Positions 9,690-19,138 of a stretch of DNA of 64,000 nt are shown piece after piece (the stretch's first letter is position 1; each line of letters opens with the position of its first letter). Below the pieces are notes generated by a model that made no database searches, was not told the origin of the DNA, and saw nothing but the letters and a program-made list of their open reading frames with translations. Where the stretch lies: positions 1-64,000 of IMG/VR virus record IMGVR_UViG_3300042867_001289. One strand, written 5' to 3'. The stretch comes from a virus. A program made the translations under genes and the position numbers.

Positions 9690-10844
9690 TCACGACTCGT
9701 TGATTTCAGTTTCCACTTCAATCACTTCAAACTCCATCAAAGAAGCCAAAAACTCGGGATCATCGCTAGCCTTGATTTCAACCTCTGGAGCAGCCTTTGA
9801 TTCAAGCTCTGCCTCAACCGCCGAATCCACGATCTCACCATCAGTAGCCACGATCACAGTGTGATCTTCGCCGTCATCAGTCTTGATCTCAACCATATAA
9901 ACTTCACGGTTATCAACCGCACCAGAACTGATCTCAGTGACCTTGCCGCCAACAGACTTCACAGCAATATCTGCTGCAGCGTCAAACCCGACAACAACAA
10001 CAGGTGCGACTCCAGCTGACTTCTCACTCATCGGACCGACGTTGAGACGCTTCCAAGAAACACACTCAGCAGTATCACCCTCATAGATGACTTCGACGAT
10101 ACGACCGTCCTTCTGCATGACGTCAACCAGAAACATGTCAGCGGTATCTGAATAACCAGAATCAAGGACCTTGACGCCAGCGTGCTCTTCCAAAGCCAAA
10201 CCTTCAACCTCAACAAGGTTAGGCAAATTGCCTTCAGGGGCACAACCGCCGACACACCCGGCGCAAGGGGTTGAGCCACCAGTCAGAACCTTCTTCTGAA
10301 GGCCACAGATGTAAGCAGCGTCATCCTCAATGCCTTCAGCGGTCTTCATGCCACCCATCATCGCAAGACGGCGAGCACGAGCATCACGGCGGCGCTTCAT
10401 AGCCATCTCAGGGTCCTCGGCTACGGCACTTTCATCAACGTCAGAGATGTCATCAACCTCAGACTCATTAGGGTCAACCGAGGCAGCAGGGTCTTCCATG
10501 TCCGCAAGATTTTCGCCACGCTTACGACCAGGCTTAGCTACAGCAGAACGAGCAGGGATCTCGGCATCAGGAACTTCGTCCATGCCAGGAATGCCAGGCA
10601 TTGACATAGCGCCCTTCTTATCGACCTCGTCCATAAGGGTCTCATCAAGTTTCTTGTCAACCTCGTCCATAAGGGTCTCATCTTCTTCGGAGTTTTCCTC
10701 ATCACCAGACTTTTTTTGCACCGACATAGCTCCGCACTTACCACAGACCTTGCCGCCCTTATAGCCGCAATCCCCTGGATCGCCCATAGGGCAGGAAGTC
10801 ACATTTCCTTCAGTGCCGATCTCTACGACTGCTTTTTCATCCAT
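9690..10844 (-). CDS. Cysteine-cluster protein with PepSY-like segments
   Basis: 384 residues from the second ATG (10844), which stands 10 bases after AAGGAG; the ATG at 10853 is only one base from it. The N-terminus has SCPMGDPGDCGYKGGKVCG then CGKCG, and the middle a second cluster (TPCAGCVGGC), so two zinc- or metal-binding knots are likely. Between them is an acidic linker with a duplicated 12-residue unit. The C-terminus has two related beta-rich segments (DMFLVDVMQKDGRIVEV and EVYMVEIKTDDGEDHTVIV) resembling PepSY-like repeats. It follows the prohead protease fusion gene in the head operon. Function unknown; a capsid-associated role is inferred from position only. Confidence 0.72.
   Translation of the reverse strand: MDEKAVVEIGTEGNVTSCPMGDPGDCGYKGGKVCGKCGAMSVQKKSGDEENSEEDETLMDEVDKKLDETLMDEVDKKGAMSMPGIPGMDEVPDAEIPARSAVAKPGRKRGENLADMEDPAASVDPNESEVDDISDVDESAVAEDPEMAMKRRRDARARRLAMMGGMKTAEGIEDDAAYICGLQKKVLTGGSTPCAGCVGGCAPEGNLPNLVEVEGLALEEHAGVKVLDSGYSDTADMFLVDVMQKDGRIVEVIYEGDTAECVSWKRLNVGPMSEKSAGVAPVVVVGFDAAADIAVKSVGGKVTEISSGAVDNREVYMVEIKTDDGEDHTVIVATDGEIVDSAVEAELESKAAPEVEIKASDDPEFLASLMEFEVIEVETEINES
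10615..10682 (-). repeat. In-frame 36-bp tandem duplication
   Basis: Two near-identical copies (10615-10646 and 10651-10682), encoding DETLMDEVDKK twice with a 12-residue period inside the acidic linker of the cysteine-cluster protein. Confidence 0.85.
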
Positions 10845-10920
10845 TTTGACCATTCTCCTTATTCAACTTAAAGATTTTGCATGCATCCGAGATGAATACA
10901 CACTATACGAATATCAGACC

Positions 10921-13005
10921 TTACAATATTGTAGAGTCCAATGAATTAATTGCACGGTCCAAAGCCCTACGATGATCTTCGGATTTGATTTCAAAAGTCA
11001 TCAAATTTCCAAAATTCGTGTCAATGAAGACTTCCGATTTGTAATATTCACTAATTGGATCAATGTGTTGCTTAACTTTAAAAAGATTTTCTGGTTCAAC
11101 ATGCAGATACCAAAGACCCTTTTCTTCCACCGCTTCAGGAAGGGCAAGCGATTTAAGAATTTCATCAATCAGCTCAGCAGCGAGACGCAAACGCTTCTCA
11201 TTACCCCCATTGATCGAACGCCCAACTTTCATCTGAAGAACATTTTGAGGAATCTCAACCTCTCTGCCAACCCGACGAGGCTCATCTTCTTCATCTTCCC
11301 CATCCAACCTTATGACGACAGCCCTCGCAGGGCCACCCTCTCTACGCTCGCCTCGCCCTCCACACTTATCACACCCACAGGACTTAGACCAACGATCCCA
11401 CTCATCATCATCAATATCAGCCTCTTCACCATCATCGCCATCGCTATCAGCCCAATTGTCCTTATCGGACACATAGCGCATAAAATCTTCTTCTTCATTA
11501 ATAAACTGGCCCATGACTTTCATGGCGTATTCCATGTCTTCGTCAGTGATAACGTCTTCTTCGTCATCACGCTCAACAGCACCAAAATTGTCAGGAGTGC
11601 CTTCAGGGCTAGCAGAATAAAGATCCTTGCCATCAGGCTTATTATCGAAACGAGCGTTGAACTTATCATCAGAAATGATGCTGCCATTCACCACGCCACG
11701 CAATTTGCGGCGACAATTTTTCATGCCAGGATGATGACAACCCTCGTTCGGCCAAAGACCCGTAGTCTCATGATGCAACCAGGCGCACAAAGGCTTCAAA
11801 GGATACAACTCAGGGTGATCCGCAAGTATTGCCAGACACCGCCTAAACCCACCCGGTTTACGCATAATTGGACGCCAATACCGCAACAGGCGCTCAAGCC
11901 CGCCACGACGAGGACCGTAACCACGAAGAACATCTCCGGTGATCCGTTCCTGAGGGATAGCATCAGGGGGAGCAGCTTTTTCAGACAACGGGAAATCAGT
12001 GCTACCAGAACCCCACACGACACGAACAGCCTTAAACCCAAGCTCGTAACTAGGCTTAGTCGGCAATACTGACATTTTGTACCCAGCAGTTATATGAGGC
12101 TGAAAAGCATCCTCAGCGTCCATTGTGTCTGGACCCGTTTCATCATCAATCATACGAGACAGACGGTCTCTCTTAGAGGCGAGACCCGGAACGTTCATAT
12201 AGTAAACAGATGCATCATCAGGGCCCATGATCCCGACACCACTACAAGCACCTTTCATGTGCTCGCCGCCACAGCTCTTAGTCCAAATATCGACCATTCC
12301 TTGGACTTTATCTCGATCAGCCATTGACCAATTTTCAGAGCGGCCAAGCTTCTTAAGAGTGAGAGTCAGATTCTCTTGAGGTTTACCACCTTCGACAGCC
12401 ATTGCCCTAGCGGTCTTGTCATCTGGAACCAATGAAATACGCGCATCCCCCATGTCGGGAATCGGACTAGTCATATCATCTGACTTAATCGACAAGGTAC
12501 CCACAAGCTGATTAGCGCCATGTAAAACTGGTGAAACTTCGTAAAGTTCAAGCTCTTTTAAAAGATTTGCTTGATACCGTGGATCAAAATCATTCTTAAG
12601 CGTCTTATAGCCAATTGACCATTCCTGCTCTTCACCAAAGAAAACTACGTTTGAGAAGGCTTCCCGCCCACGCTCGCTCTTAAGGTTAAATTGCACTCGG
12701 GCATAGAGTCCGCCAACTCCAGCATTTTTCATCTTGGATGAGAGTCGCGAATCACCAGGACTGACTTCGAAGATTTCTAATACCTTGCCGATTGGCTCAT
12801 TCCAGTTATGACCCCAGACAACTCTAGGCTTACGCCTTCTCAAAGATGCTTCAAAGGCCCCAGGAACGATGATGTCATTTACTGAATCCTTATTGCCGAT
12901 CGCAGCGACAAAACACTCTACGATGCCTTGTGCTTCATCGATGTTAACTGGATTAGTTGTAGCTTTGAATTCAACATCTTGGGGGACCTGAGTTAGGGTC
13001 TGCAT
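10921..13005 (-). CDS. Prohead protease fused to a 2H-phosphoesterase-like domain and a C-terminal extension
   Basis: 694 residues from ATG 13005, which has GAGG five bases upstream (a GTG at 13011 is the alternative). Residues 1-180 look like an HK97-type prohead protease: VVWGHNWNEPIG (His near 63) and EEQEWSIGYK (Ser near 127), the usual His-Ser pair. Residues 205-340 resemble a 2H phosphoesterase: QENLTLTLKKLG and FQPHITAGY, but the first HxT motif has lost its His (NLT), so this half-site may be inactive. Then come a conserved-looking RGGLERLLRYWRPIMRK block followed by a Cys/His-rich stretch, an Asp-rich linker with SCGCDKCGG, and a C-terminal alpha/beta domain. It matures the capsid and probably carries extra head-assembly modules. 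The protease part is sure, the rest less so. Confidence 0.85.
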   Translation of the reverse strand: MQTLTQVPQDVEFKATTNPVNIDEAQGIVECFVAAIGNKDSVNDIIVPGAFEASLRRRKPRVVWGHNWNEPIGKVLEIFEVSPGDSRLSSKMKNAGVGGLYARVQFNLKSERGREAFSNVVFFGEEQEWSIGYKTLKNDFDPRYQANLLKELELYEVSPVLHGANQLVGTLSIKSDDMTSPIPDMGDARISLVPDDKTARAMAVEGGKPQENLTLTLKKLGRSENWSMADRDKVQGMVDIWTKSCGGEHMKGACSGVGIMGPDDASVYYMNVPGLASKRDRLSRMIDDETGPDTMDAEDAFQPHITAGYKMSVLPTKPSYELGFKAVRVVWGSGSTDFPLSEKAAPPDAIPQERITGDVLRGYGPRRGGLERLLRYWRPIMRKPGGFRRCLAILADHPELYPLKPLCAWLHHETTGLWPNEGCHHPGMKNCRRKLRGVVNGSIISDDKFNARFDNKPDGKDLYSASPEGTPDNFGAVERDDEEDVITDEDMEYAMKVMGQFINEEEDFMRYVSDKDNWADSDGDDGEEADIDDDEWDRWSKSCGCDKCGGRGERREGGPARAVVIRLDGEDEEDEPRRVGREVEIPQNVLQMKVGRSINGGNEKRLRLAAELIDEILKSLALPEAVEEKGLWYLHVEPENLFKVKQHIDPISEYYKSEVFIDTNFGNLMTFEIKSEDHRRALDRAINSLDSTIL

Positions 13006-13059
13006 AGCCACCTCGTGTAGTCGACTTGTTCATCATAGATGATAACTACCCAGCGTAGG

Positions 13060-13101
13060 AGCACATTGATGTCAATTCAAAATAATTGATGTCAATGTGC
13101 T
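13060..13101. repeat. Near-perfect inverted repeat between portal and protease genes
   Basis: 18-bp arms (13060-13077 and 13084-13101) with a two-base mismatch and a short loop; within them ATTGATGTCAAT occurs twice as a direct repeat 20 bp apart (13065, 13085). It lies in the only sizeable gap of the head operon. It could be an operator, an internal terminator/processing hairpin or a promoter element (TTGACA occurs on the minus strand in both copies). Confidence 0.7.
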
Positions 13102-13108
13102 ATTGGTA

Positions 13109-15424
13109 CTATTTCCCAGGCGTAAACCGAAGCTTACACCTACAATTGATAGTCAAAGCAGCTGGAGCTAGCGGATCTCCAGGGAATCTGATTTTCACAC
13201 CACCGACATTGAAAGCGTCACCAATACTCACAACGTCATTATCCAATTCCCGATGCGCAGGGCGGACACTCTCATCACTCTTTGAAACCCAAACCTTACG
13301 GCCAGGAGAGCCTGACTTAAGCGCAGACAAGAAAACTCCGGCATTAATAGCAGTCTGCGCTTCCGTCTCAGCAATAACTTTACGCCGAGAGCCCATCAGA
13401 TCCGCAAAAACCGCAGCAAGGCCAACCTTTAGAGTGCCTAAGCGATCTTCGCTTTCCTTCATAGCCTTCACCGTGATGATAACGCCTTCAATAGCTTTCT
13501 TGGTATTCGAGTTCACAAGAAGAATACGTTCCATCTGCTGATCTAAAAGCTCTTTGACTTCTGAAAGCTTAGGCAAAGCCTTTGTATCAACACCAGAAAG
13601 TTCAGACCCATCAGAAAGAATCGCAGAGAGTAGCGGCTGCACATCTTCAAGCAACTGCTTATTCCAAATATCTAGATCGAAGATTTGATCAATTGAGATC
13701 GAATTAGCACCTAAAGATCTCCTAGATTTAGCACCCAAAGCCTTTTCGGTAACAACTCTTTCTTGCCTGTCAAAAAATCTTTCCAAATTCTGGCTTAGGA
13801 TCTCTGTCCAACGATCAGAAACTTGAGCCGCCTTAGCATTCCAATCATCGTGTTCCTCACCACTCAAAGAATCTTCAGAAATTTCAACTTCAAGTGTTTT
13901 AGATTCAGGATCTCCAAGTGCAGCTTTTCTTGACAATACCGTCTTCGGAGCCGGAGCTTCTAGGTCCACACCGCCATTACGGCCCTCGGCATCAAAACCC
14001 GTACCGGGCTGTTCAGGTAGTTCAGTAGCAGCAATTTGAGCTGCAAGCTCTTCAGGCGTAGGAACAGGCGGAGCCTCTGGTGCGCCTGGAACTGGTGCCC
14101 CAGGCACTGGAGCTCCCGGAACTGGTGCACCTGGTGCTCCTGGCGCTCCAAGAGGTGCTGGAGCCTCAAAAGGCTTCTCCGTATTGCCAATAGGCGTCAA
14201 GTTCGGATTTGCCAACAATGAATCTGCAAGATCAGAGTCAACCTTCTTGCGACCAGTACCCTCACGGTATTCGTTAAAACTAATAGCCCCATTAGTAAGC
14301 TCTTCCTTCAAAAACCGATCTTTTTCTTGCTTCACGGCAATCATCGTCGGAAGTTGAGCTGTATCAAAATCAACATAATGAAGATCGTCAAGCTCATCCA
14401 TAGCACGAGCCATAATCTCAAGATGCGGCTGCATCGTCTCAATCCAAAAAACACGGACCTCTTCAGCAGCATTGGAAAAAGTTCGACCAGAAGCATTACC
14501 GATAACCGACTCAGGAACACCAAAAGCAGCTAAAATCTCTTCCTTAGTGATCTGGCGCATTTCCTGATACGAAGCGTCACGAGGACTCGCCCCAGTATCA
14601 ATATAATCGACACCATCAGCAGAAGAGATAACAGACGTACCCCCAACCTTGTTCAGATTGCCACGAAACCGTGAACGAAGTTCGTCCTTATCATCATCAT
14701 CCATCTCTGACTTGACAACAAGCAAGCCACCAGGACGACCGTCATTTAGCAAAAAGTTACGGTTATAAACCTTTGCAAGATTCTCAATCTCGATAGCCAT
14801 ACCAGCTGACTCCATCGGAGTCATAGAAAGGTAAGGGTTCAGAGGATGAGGCCTCCGCATCCAAACAACCTTATCTGGAGAAAGAATCTTTGGACCCTGA
14901 CCAGGCAAGGCCACTTCATAACCCTCAACAAACTTTTTCGCTGAAGGAATTGGAGAGGTATAATCGGGTGGCAATAACTGAAGAGCGATAACATCGCCCG
15001 CTCTACTACGGATGATTTCAATAAAAACTCCCCTGCTACTCATCAGCATCTGAGCAGAAAGGCGATATCGGAAAACGAAACTATTTTCGCCTTCATTAGA
15101 TTTTGTGTTAAGGATAGACAACAAGGGGTGATCGCCCCTTCGGACAATTTCACCTTCAGGCGAGTTTCCCTTACGCAGCATTACAGGCAAACGGGCCTGA
15201 TTACCAGAAATTGCATCGATGCACCTGAAAACCCAAGTGGCCTTCTGCATGCCCTCGCGATGAGCTTTTTGGATATCCCAAGCATCACGATAACCACGGC
15301 CAACATAGCCCTGCATCGTCGAAACCGGCGCACCCACACCGATCCCAGCCTTAGCCTCAGGGGCAGAGTTGAACTCCCCCCTAGGAACCTCTATAGACTT
15401 TGATGAAAAACGGTTCCAACCCAT
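13109..15424 (-). CDS. HK97-type portal protein fused to MuF-like domain
   Basis: 771 residues from ATG 15424, 10 bases after AGGA; a GTG at 15433 would start on top of that site. Residues 1-400 are a phage portal: WVFRCIDAISGNQARLPV, PHPLNPYLSMTPMESA, ITKEEILAAFGVPESVIG and FWIETMQPHLE are typical of the family. A GAPGAPVPGAP repeat linker (about 440-475) joins a helical region and a C-terminal SPP1 gp7/MuF-like module (ETEAQTAINAGVF, SKSDESVRPAHRELD, TINCRCKLRF). It forms the DNA entry ring of the head, and the fused tail would put MuF on each portal subunit. Portal and MuF are usually separate neighbouring genes. Confidence 0.92.
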   Translation of the reverse strand: MGWNRFSSKSIEVPRGEFNSAPEAKAGIGVGAPVSTMQGYVGRGYRDAWDIQKAHREGMQKATWVFRCIDAISGNQARLPVMLRKGNSPEGEIVRRGDHPLLSILNTKSNEGENSFVFRYRLSAQMLMSSRGVFIEIIRSRAGDVIALQLLPPDYTSPIPSAKKFVEGYEVALPGQGPKILSPDKVVWMRRPHPLNPYLSMTPMESAGMAIEIENLAKVYNRNFLLNDGRPGGLLVVKSEMDDDDKDELRSRFRGNLNKVGGTSVISSADGVDYIDTGASPRDASYQEMRQITKEEILAAFGVPESVIGNASGRTFSNAAEEVRVFWIETMQPHLEIMARAMDELDDLHYVDFDTAQLPTMIAVKQEKDRFLKEELTNGAISFNEYREGTGRKKVDSDLADSLLANPNLTPIGNTEKPFEAPAPLGAPGAPGAPVPGAPVPGAPVPGAPEAPPVPTPEELAAQIAATELPEQPGTGFDAEGRNGGVDLEAPAPKTVLSRKAALGDPESKTLEVEISEDSLSGEEHDDWNAKAAQVSDRWTEILSQNLERFFDRQERVVTEKALGAKSRRSLGANSISIDQIFDLDIWNKQLLEDVQPLLSAILSDGSELSGVDTKALPKLSEVKELLDQQMERILLVNSNTKKAIEGVIITVKAMKESEDRLGTLKVGLAAVFADLMGSRRKVIAETEAQTAINAGVFLSALKSGSPGRKVWVSKSDESVRPAHRELDNDVVSIGDAFNVGGVKIRFPGDPLAPAALTINCRCKLRFTPGK

Positions 15425-15425
15425 A

Positions 15426-15647
15426 CTATTCACTTCCTAATAGGTATCCGTAAATGCCCGACGTCACACCAAGCGTTATGAACCCTGCAGGAAAATAGAT
15501 CAATGCAGCGCCCAAAGATGTACATATAACAAAAAAAAGCATTAAGATATAAGCGAGCATTGCTCGCGCTTCAGAATCCGAATCTTCAAAAATCGTCTTT
15601 TTGTTGATTTCAGAAACTTTATCGTCTTTATTCTCTTCAGCTGGCAC
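15426..15647 (-). CDS. Small two-helix membrane protein
   Basis: 73 residues from a GTG at 15647 with AAGGTG five bases upstream. A charged N-terminus (1-25) is followed by two hydrophobic segments (AYILMLFFVICTSLGAALIY and PAGFITLGVTSGIYGYLLG). It ends one base before the portal start and is the first gene of the leftward head operon. The shape would suit a holin or a membrane anchor; neither is provable from the sequence. Confidence 0.65.
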   Translation of the reverse strand: MPAEENKDDKVSEINKKTIFEDSDSEARAMLAYILMLFFVICTSLGAALIYFPAGFITLGVTSGIYGYLLGSE

Positions 15648-15662
15648 ACATACACCTTAACA

Positions 15663-15695
15663 TTGACAATAGGTTTAATAATGATAGCTTAACAA
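15663..15695. promoter_or_regulatory. Divergent promoter region between head operon and terminase
   Basis: On the plus strand TTGACA (15663) is followed 16 bp later by a weak TAGCTT; on the minus strand TTGTTA (15690-15695) is followed 18 bp later by TATTGT (15666-15671). Both are weaker than the promoters of the small-gene zone. This 75-bp gap is the only place from which both the terminase and head operons can start. Confidence 0.4.
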
Positions 15696-15722
15696 GTCTA
15701 CTCACCTTCGGAGCATAACAAG

Positions 15723-17042
15723 ATGTCAGTACCAGATAAAGTCGATTGGACAAAAGTTCTAGATTATCTAGAACCAAAGCCGCCACTTTACTCGCCTGAA
15801 GAAGCTTCACTTACCCAAAAAGTCTTTTTACGAACATATGCTCGCGAAGCGCTCTTCGGGGGTGCCGCAGGCGGAGGAAAATCCTCAGCGCTCCTAATGG
15901 CAGCATTGCAGTACGTCGACGTTCCAAACTACTCCGCTATCCTCTTTCGCCGCACATACGCAGACCTTGCGCTCCCCGGAGCTTTGATGGACCGTTTTCG
16001 CGACTGGACAGCAGGGGTAGATGACATCCACTGGAATTCAAATAGCTATGTAGCGACCTTCCCCTCAGGGGCAAGAATCAGTTTCGGGTACCTAAACAAC
16101 AAAGACGACTACCTTCGATACAAGGGAGCAGAGTTCCAATTTATCGGAATGGACGAAGTCACCGAAATTCGAGAAGTTGATTACCGTTACATGTTCTCAC
16201 GCCTACGTCGCCCCAAAACAGGCCCACTAAGCAAAGTCCCACTCAGAATGAGATGCGCCACAAACCCGGCACCCAATTGGGTTCGTCAACGATTCATCGT
16301 AGAAGGCAAAAGCAAAGAACGCATATTCGTGCCCTCCCTATTGACCGACAATCCTGGTGTTGACCACGATTCGTACAGGGCGATGCTTTCAGAACTCGAT
16401 CCCGTAACCAGAGCCCAACTTGAAATGGGCGACTGGTGGGTCACCTCATTGGGTTCAATGTTCCAAAGGGAAAACTTTGAAGTAATAGACCGTGGCGATC
16501 TTCCCATGTTTTCGCGAGATACAAGACTTGTCCGCTTTTGGGATCTTGCCGCAACTAAACCTTCAAATTCAAATCCTGACCCAGATTACTCTGTCGGAAC
16601 GTTAATGGCTTTCGATCAGGGTAGGGCATACATCTTGGATGTAATCAGATTTAGAGACCGTGCTGAAGTTGTAGAACAAAAAATTGCGAATACCGCATAT
16701 GCCGACGGTCCAGAAGTAGCTATCCGAATAGAGCAAGAGCCAGGATCTTCCGGGAAAGGTTACATTGACCACTTTGCCAGAAACGTTGTGTCAGGTTACG
16801 ATTTCTCAGGTGAACGCCCAACTGGAGATAAAATAACAAGAGCGCGCCCGTTTGCTGCAGCAGCCGCTAATGGAAACGTCAGACTAGTGAGCGGCCCATG
16901 GATTAGCGATTGGCTAGACGAGCTTTCTTCTTTCCCCGAGGCTTCCCCACACGATGATCAGCTTGACTCTTCTGTAGGGGCATTTTCGTTCCTCACAGGC
17001 TTAGGTGGACATACGAGTAGGAAAGCTGCTATAATTATCTAA
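15723..17042 (+). CDS. terL: Terminase large subunit
   Basis: 439 residues. The N-terminal ATPase has Walker A GGAAGGGKSS (46-55) and Walker B FQFIGMDEVTE (D144, E145); LRRPKTG and CATNPAP follow as in phage terminases. The C-terminal RNase-H-like nuclease shows RFWDLAATK and SPHDDQLDSS with the expected acidic residues. It cuts concatemeric DNA and drives packaging at the portal. It is read away from the portal gene. No small terminase is recognisable next to it; it may be one of the unassigned genes or lie elsewhere. Confidence 0.96.
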   Translation: MSVPDKVDWTKVLDYLEPKPPLYSPEEASLTQKVFLRTYAREALFGGAAGGGKSSALLMAALQYVDVPNYSAILFRRTYADLALPGALMDRFRDWTAGVDDIHWNSNSYVATFPSGARISFGYLNNKDDYLRYKGAEFQFIGMDEVTEIREVDYRYMFSRLRRPKTGPLSKVPLRMRCATNPAPNWVRQRFIVEGKSKERIFVPSLLTDNPGVDHDSYRAMLSELDPVTRAQLEMGDWWVTSLGSMFQRENFEVIDRGDLPMFSRDTRLVRFWDLAATKPSNSNPDPDYSVGTLMAFDQGRAYILDVIRFRDRAEVVEQKIANTAYADGPEVAIRIEQEPGSSGKGYIDHFARNVVSGYDFSGERPTGDKITRARPFAAAAANGNVRLVSGPWISDWLDELSSFPEASPHDDQLDSSVGAFSFLTGLGGHTSRKAAIII

Positions 17043-17066
17043 TCTACTAAAGAATGGTTACCTATA

Positions 17067-17624
17067 ATGCCTAACGAAGAACTAGACAAACCTTTAAACT
17101 TATATCTAAAACCAGATCAGATGGCTTCTGAACCAGATTTCGTTTATCAGCTAAGAGATCGACTTTGCCTTTTCGATGCTGACATAGCCAGATACCTGGA
17201 AGATCAACCAGAAATATCAGAGATGATTGAAGCAGCGACAGCTATCGCTCTAATCGTTGACGATGCTAAAACCATTTACGAAACGCTTCTAGCGCACCTC
17301 AAAGACAAAATGCTTGAAGAGGGAACCGAAGAAGCTGTCGCCACAAACGGGCAACAAGTCGAAATATCTTTCTCTAAAACCCGTCGGGCTTGGCAGCATC
17401 GTGAACTGGCATCAATCGTAGCTGGAAGAATTTTCCAATCTGCGACAGATCCAGATACTGGGGAAATCCTTTTATCCACTCAAGAAATGATTGAGTCAAT
17501 GCTCGATTACGTTCAACCAAGCGGTTGGAAAATTAAAGCACTTGAAAGTATCGGCCTCAATGCCGACAAATACTGTGACGCTGGAGATTCCAGTAGCAGA
17601 ATCTATATTAGAAAGGCAAAATAA
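17067..17624 (+). CDS. Hypothetical protein upstream of the annealing protein
   Basis: 185 residues, start 24 bases after terL. The first half is helical and acidic, the second ends in basic SSRIYIRKAK. The stop overlaps the start of the Rad52-like gene, so it belongs to the recombination cassette. A Gam-like or other recombination accessory role is possible but no signature is visible. Confidence 0.75.
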   Translation: MPNEELDKPLNLYLKPDQMASEPDFVYQLRDRLCLFDADIARYLEDQPEISEMIEAATAIALIVDDAKTIYETLLAHLKDKMLEEGTEEAVATNGQQVEISFSKTRRAWQHRELASIVAGRIFQSATDPDTGEILLSTQEMIESMLDYVQPSGWKIKALESIGLNADKYCDAGDSSSRIYIRKAK

Positions 17625-18337
17625 TGTCTACAAACGAACAGGTATCAGACCTAGTAGCAGCAGAGACAGTACGAAGCGAACTGGCAAAGGATTTCCCTGA
17701 CCAGTCGTTACGCCAGCTTGTAAAACAAGGGACATCGCTAACATATGTTCCTATTGCCGAAGTAATCAACAGAATGAACCGTGTTGTCGGTATCAACAAC
17801 TGGTCTACTGAAATCGTTAAAGTTGAGCGAGACGCTCTAAACCCTGAATGGGTTATTGCCTGGGTCCGAGTAAACATCCGCATCGGGGATCGTGTTGTTT
17901 CCAAAGATGGTGTTGGAGGGCAGCAGGTAAAGATGAAGCGAGACAAATCTGGCCCAGTTGACCTAGGCGACGAATTCAAGGGCGCTGTTAGCGATGCAAC
18001 CAAGAAAGCCATCCAACAACTAGGTGTCGCCCTATACCTTGCTCGCGATGAGCAATCAGCGGCATTGGATGAAACCGAATACGCTTCGGAAACAGATAAA
18101 AAGCGTGACGAAATGTGGAAAATGTTTGAGGAACACGCTTCTTCGATGACTAACGAAGAAAAAGTCCAAGTCAAAACATGGTGGCAAGAGACTTACAAAA
18201 CTGCCGACGGGGACGCTCGCCCAATGAAACGCACAGAAGTTTCACTTGAAGAAACTGAAGCGCTGCTCGTCCATGTTGCAGCAGTTCGTTTTGATGCCCA
18301 ACTCACGGAAATTTCAAACCCTGTAGAAAGCGAATGA
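17624..18337 (+). CDS. Rad52-family single-strand annealing protein
   Basis: 237 residues. The region LTYVPIAEVINRMNRVVG, a central beta-sheet core and FKGAVSDATKKAIQQLG followed by VALYLARDE match Rad52/22-type annealing proteins of phages. It anneals complementary single strands during recombination or replication restart and would work with the nuclease gene that overlaps its 3' end and with SSB (29443). The C-terminal 70 residues are an acidic helical tail. Confidence 0.88.
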   Translation: MSTNEQVSDLVAAETVRSELAKDFPDQSLRQLVKQGTSLTYVPIAEVINRMNRVVGINNWSTEIVKVERDALNPEWVIAWVRVNIRIGDRVVSKDGVGGQQVKMKRDKSGPVDLGDEFKGAVSDATKKAIQQLGVALYLARDEQSAALDETEYASETDKKRDEMWKMFEEHASSMTNEEKVQVKTWWQETYKTADGDARPMKRTEVSLEETEALLVHVAAVRFDAQLTEISNPVESE

Positions 18338-19119
18338 GCCTTCAAGAGGTGGTGGCAGGGAGCACTCTGCCACCATACCTATCCCCAAGCTCAATCGCTA
18401 CTTTCAGGCAATGCCCGCTACTCTACAAACTGACGCGCATTGATGGCCTTTCTGACGGCGAAACAACAGACATGCTTCGAGGAACATTTGTTCATGAGGT
18501 TCTAGAAAACCTATTCATGCTTGAACCCGAATATCGCACTCCAGAACAATCCAAAGCAATAATGCGCGATCTTTGGGAAAAGCAATGGAATGAAAAGATG
18601 GGAACCCATTTTGGCGATGACCCCAAAGCGATACGTCAATTCCGGTGGGAGTCATGGTGGAGGATGGAAAACTATTTCTCTATTGAAGATCCGACATCAG
18701 TATTTCCAGAAGGGCTAGAAACAGCTATCAAAGGCGAAGTTGGTGGAGTTCTTGTCAGAGGTTTCATTGACCGCTGGAGCAAAGAAAATGGGCGTCTAGT
18801 CGTCACTGATTACAAAACAGGCAAAACCCCCCAGGCAAGATTTAGAAGCGACAAATTTACCCAATTAATGATTTACGCTGACTTTTTAGCAGAACAAGAA
18901 TCTTGTGAAATTGAAAGAGTAGAACTTCTTTTTCTAAAAGACGGTGGCCGCATCACAAGTCCTGCAACTGAACCTCAATTAAAAAAAATGCGAGAAGTTG
19001 TTCAAGAAACCCGTGTGGGTATTGACTTGCGTTTTGAGTCCGCTATTTTTGAACCCAAGACTTCCAAACTTTGTGATTGGTGTAATTTCAAAAACGAATG
19101 TCCTGCATACAAAAAATAA
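18334..19119 (+). CDS. Cas4/RecB-like PD-(D/E)XK exonuclease with iron-sulfur cysteines
   Basis: 261 residues, overlapping the annealing gene by ATGA. YLSPSSIATFRQCPLLYK gives the first cysteine, GTFVHEVLENLF the nuclease histidine, VVTDYKTGK the catalytic D-x-K motif, and LCDWCNFKNECPAY the three C-terminal cysteines of the Fe-S cluster of Cas4/AddB-type nucleases. It probably resects ends for the partner annealing protein. No CRISPR genes are near, so a recombination role is favoured over spacer acquisition. Confidence 0.9.
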   Translation: MSLQEVVAGSTLPPYLSPSSIATFRQCPLLYKLTRIDGLSDGETTDMLRGTFVHEVLENLFMLEPEYRTPEQSKAIMRDLWEKQWNEKMGTHFGDDPKAIRQFRWESWWRMENYFSIEDPTSVFPEGLETAIKGEVGGVLVRGFIDRWSKENGRLVVTDYKTGKTPQARFRSDKFTQLMIYADFLAEQESCEIERVELLFLKDGGRITSPATEPQLKKMREVVQETRVGIDLRFESAIFEPKTSKLCDWCNFKNECPAYKK

Positions 19120-19138
19120 ACTATTTTAAGGAAATTAG

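Noticed and set aside
10972-12072. A 366-codon plus-strand frame antisense to the protease fusion
   Set aside because: Low-complexity Ile/Thr/Phe composition typical of an antisense shadow; the minus-strand frame carries protease motifs.
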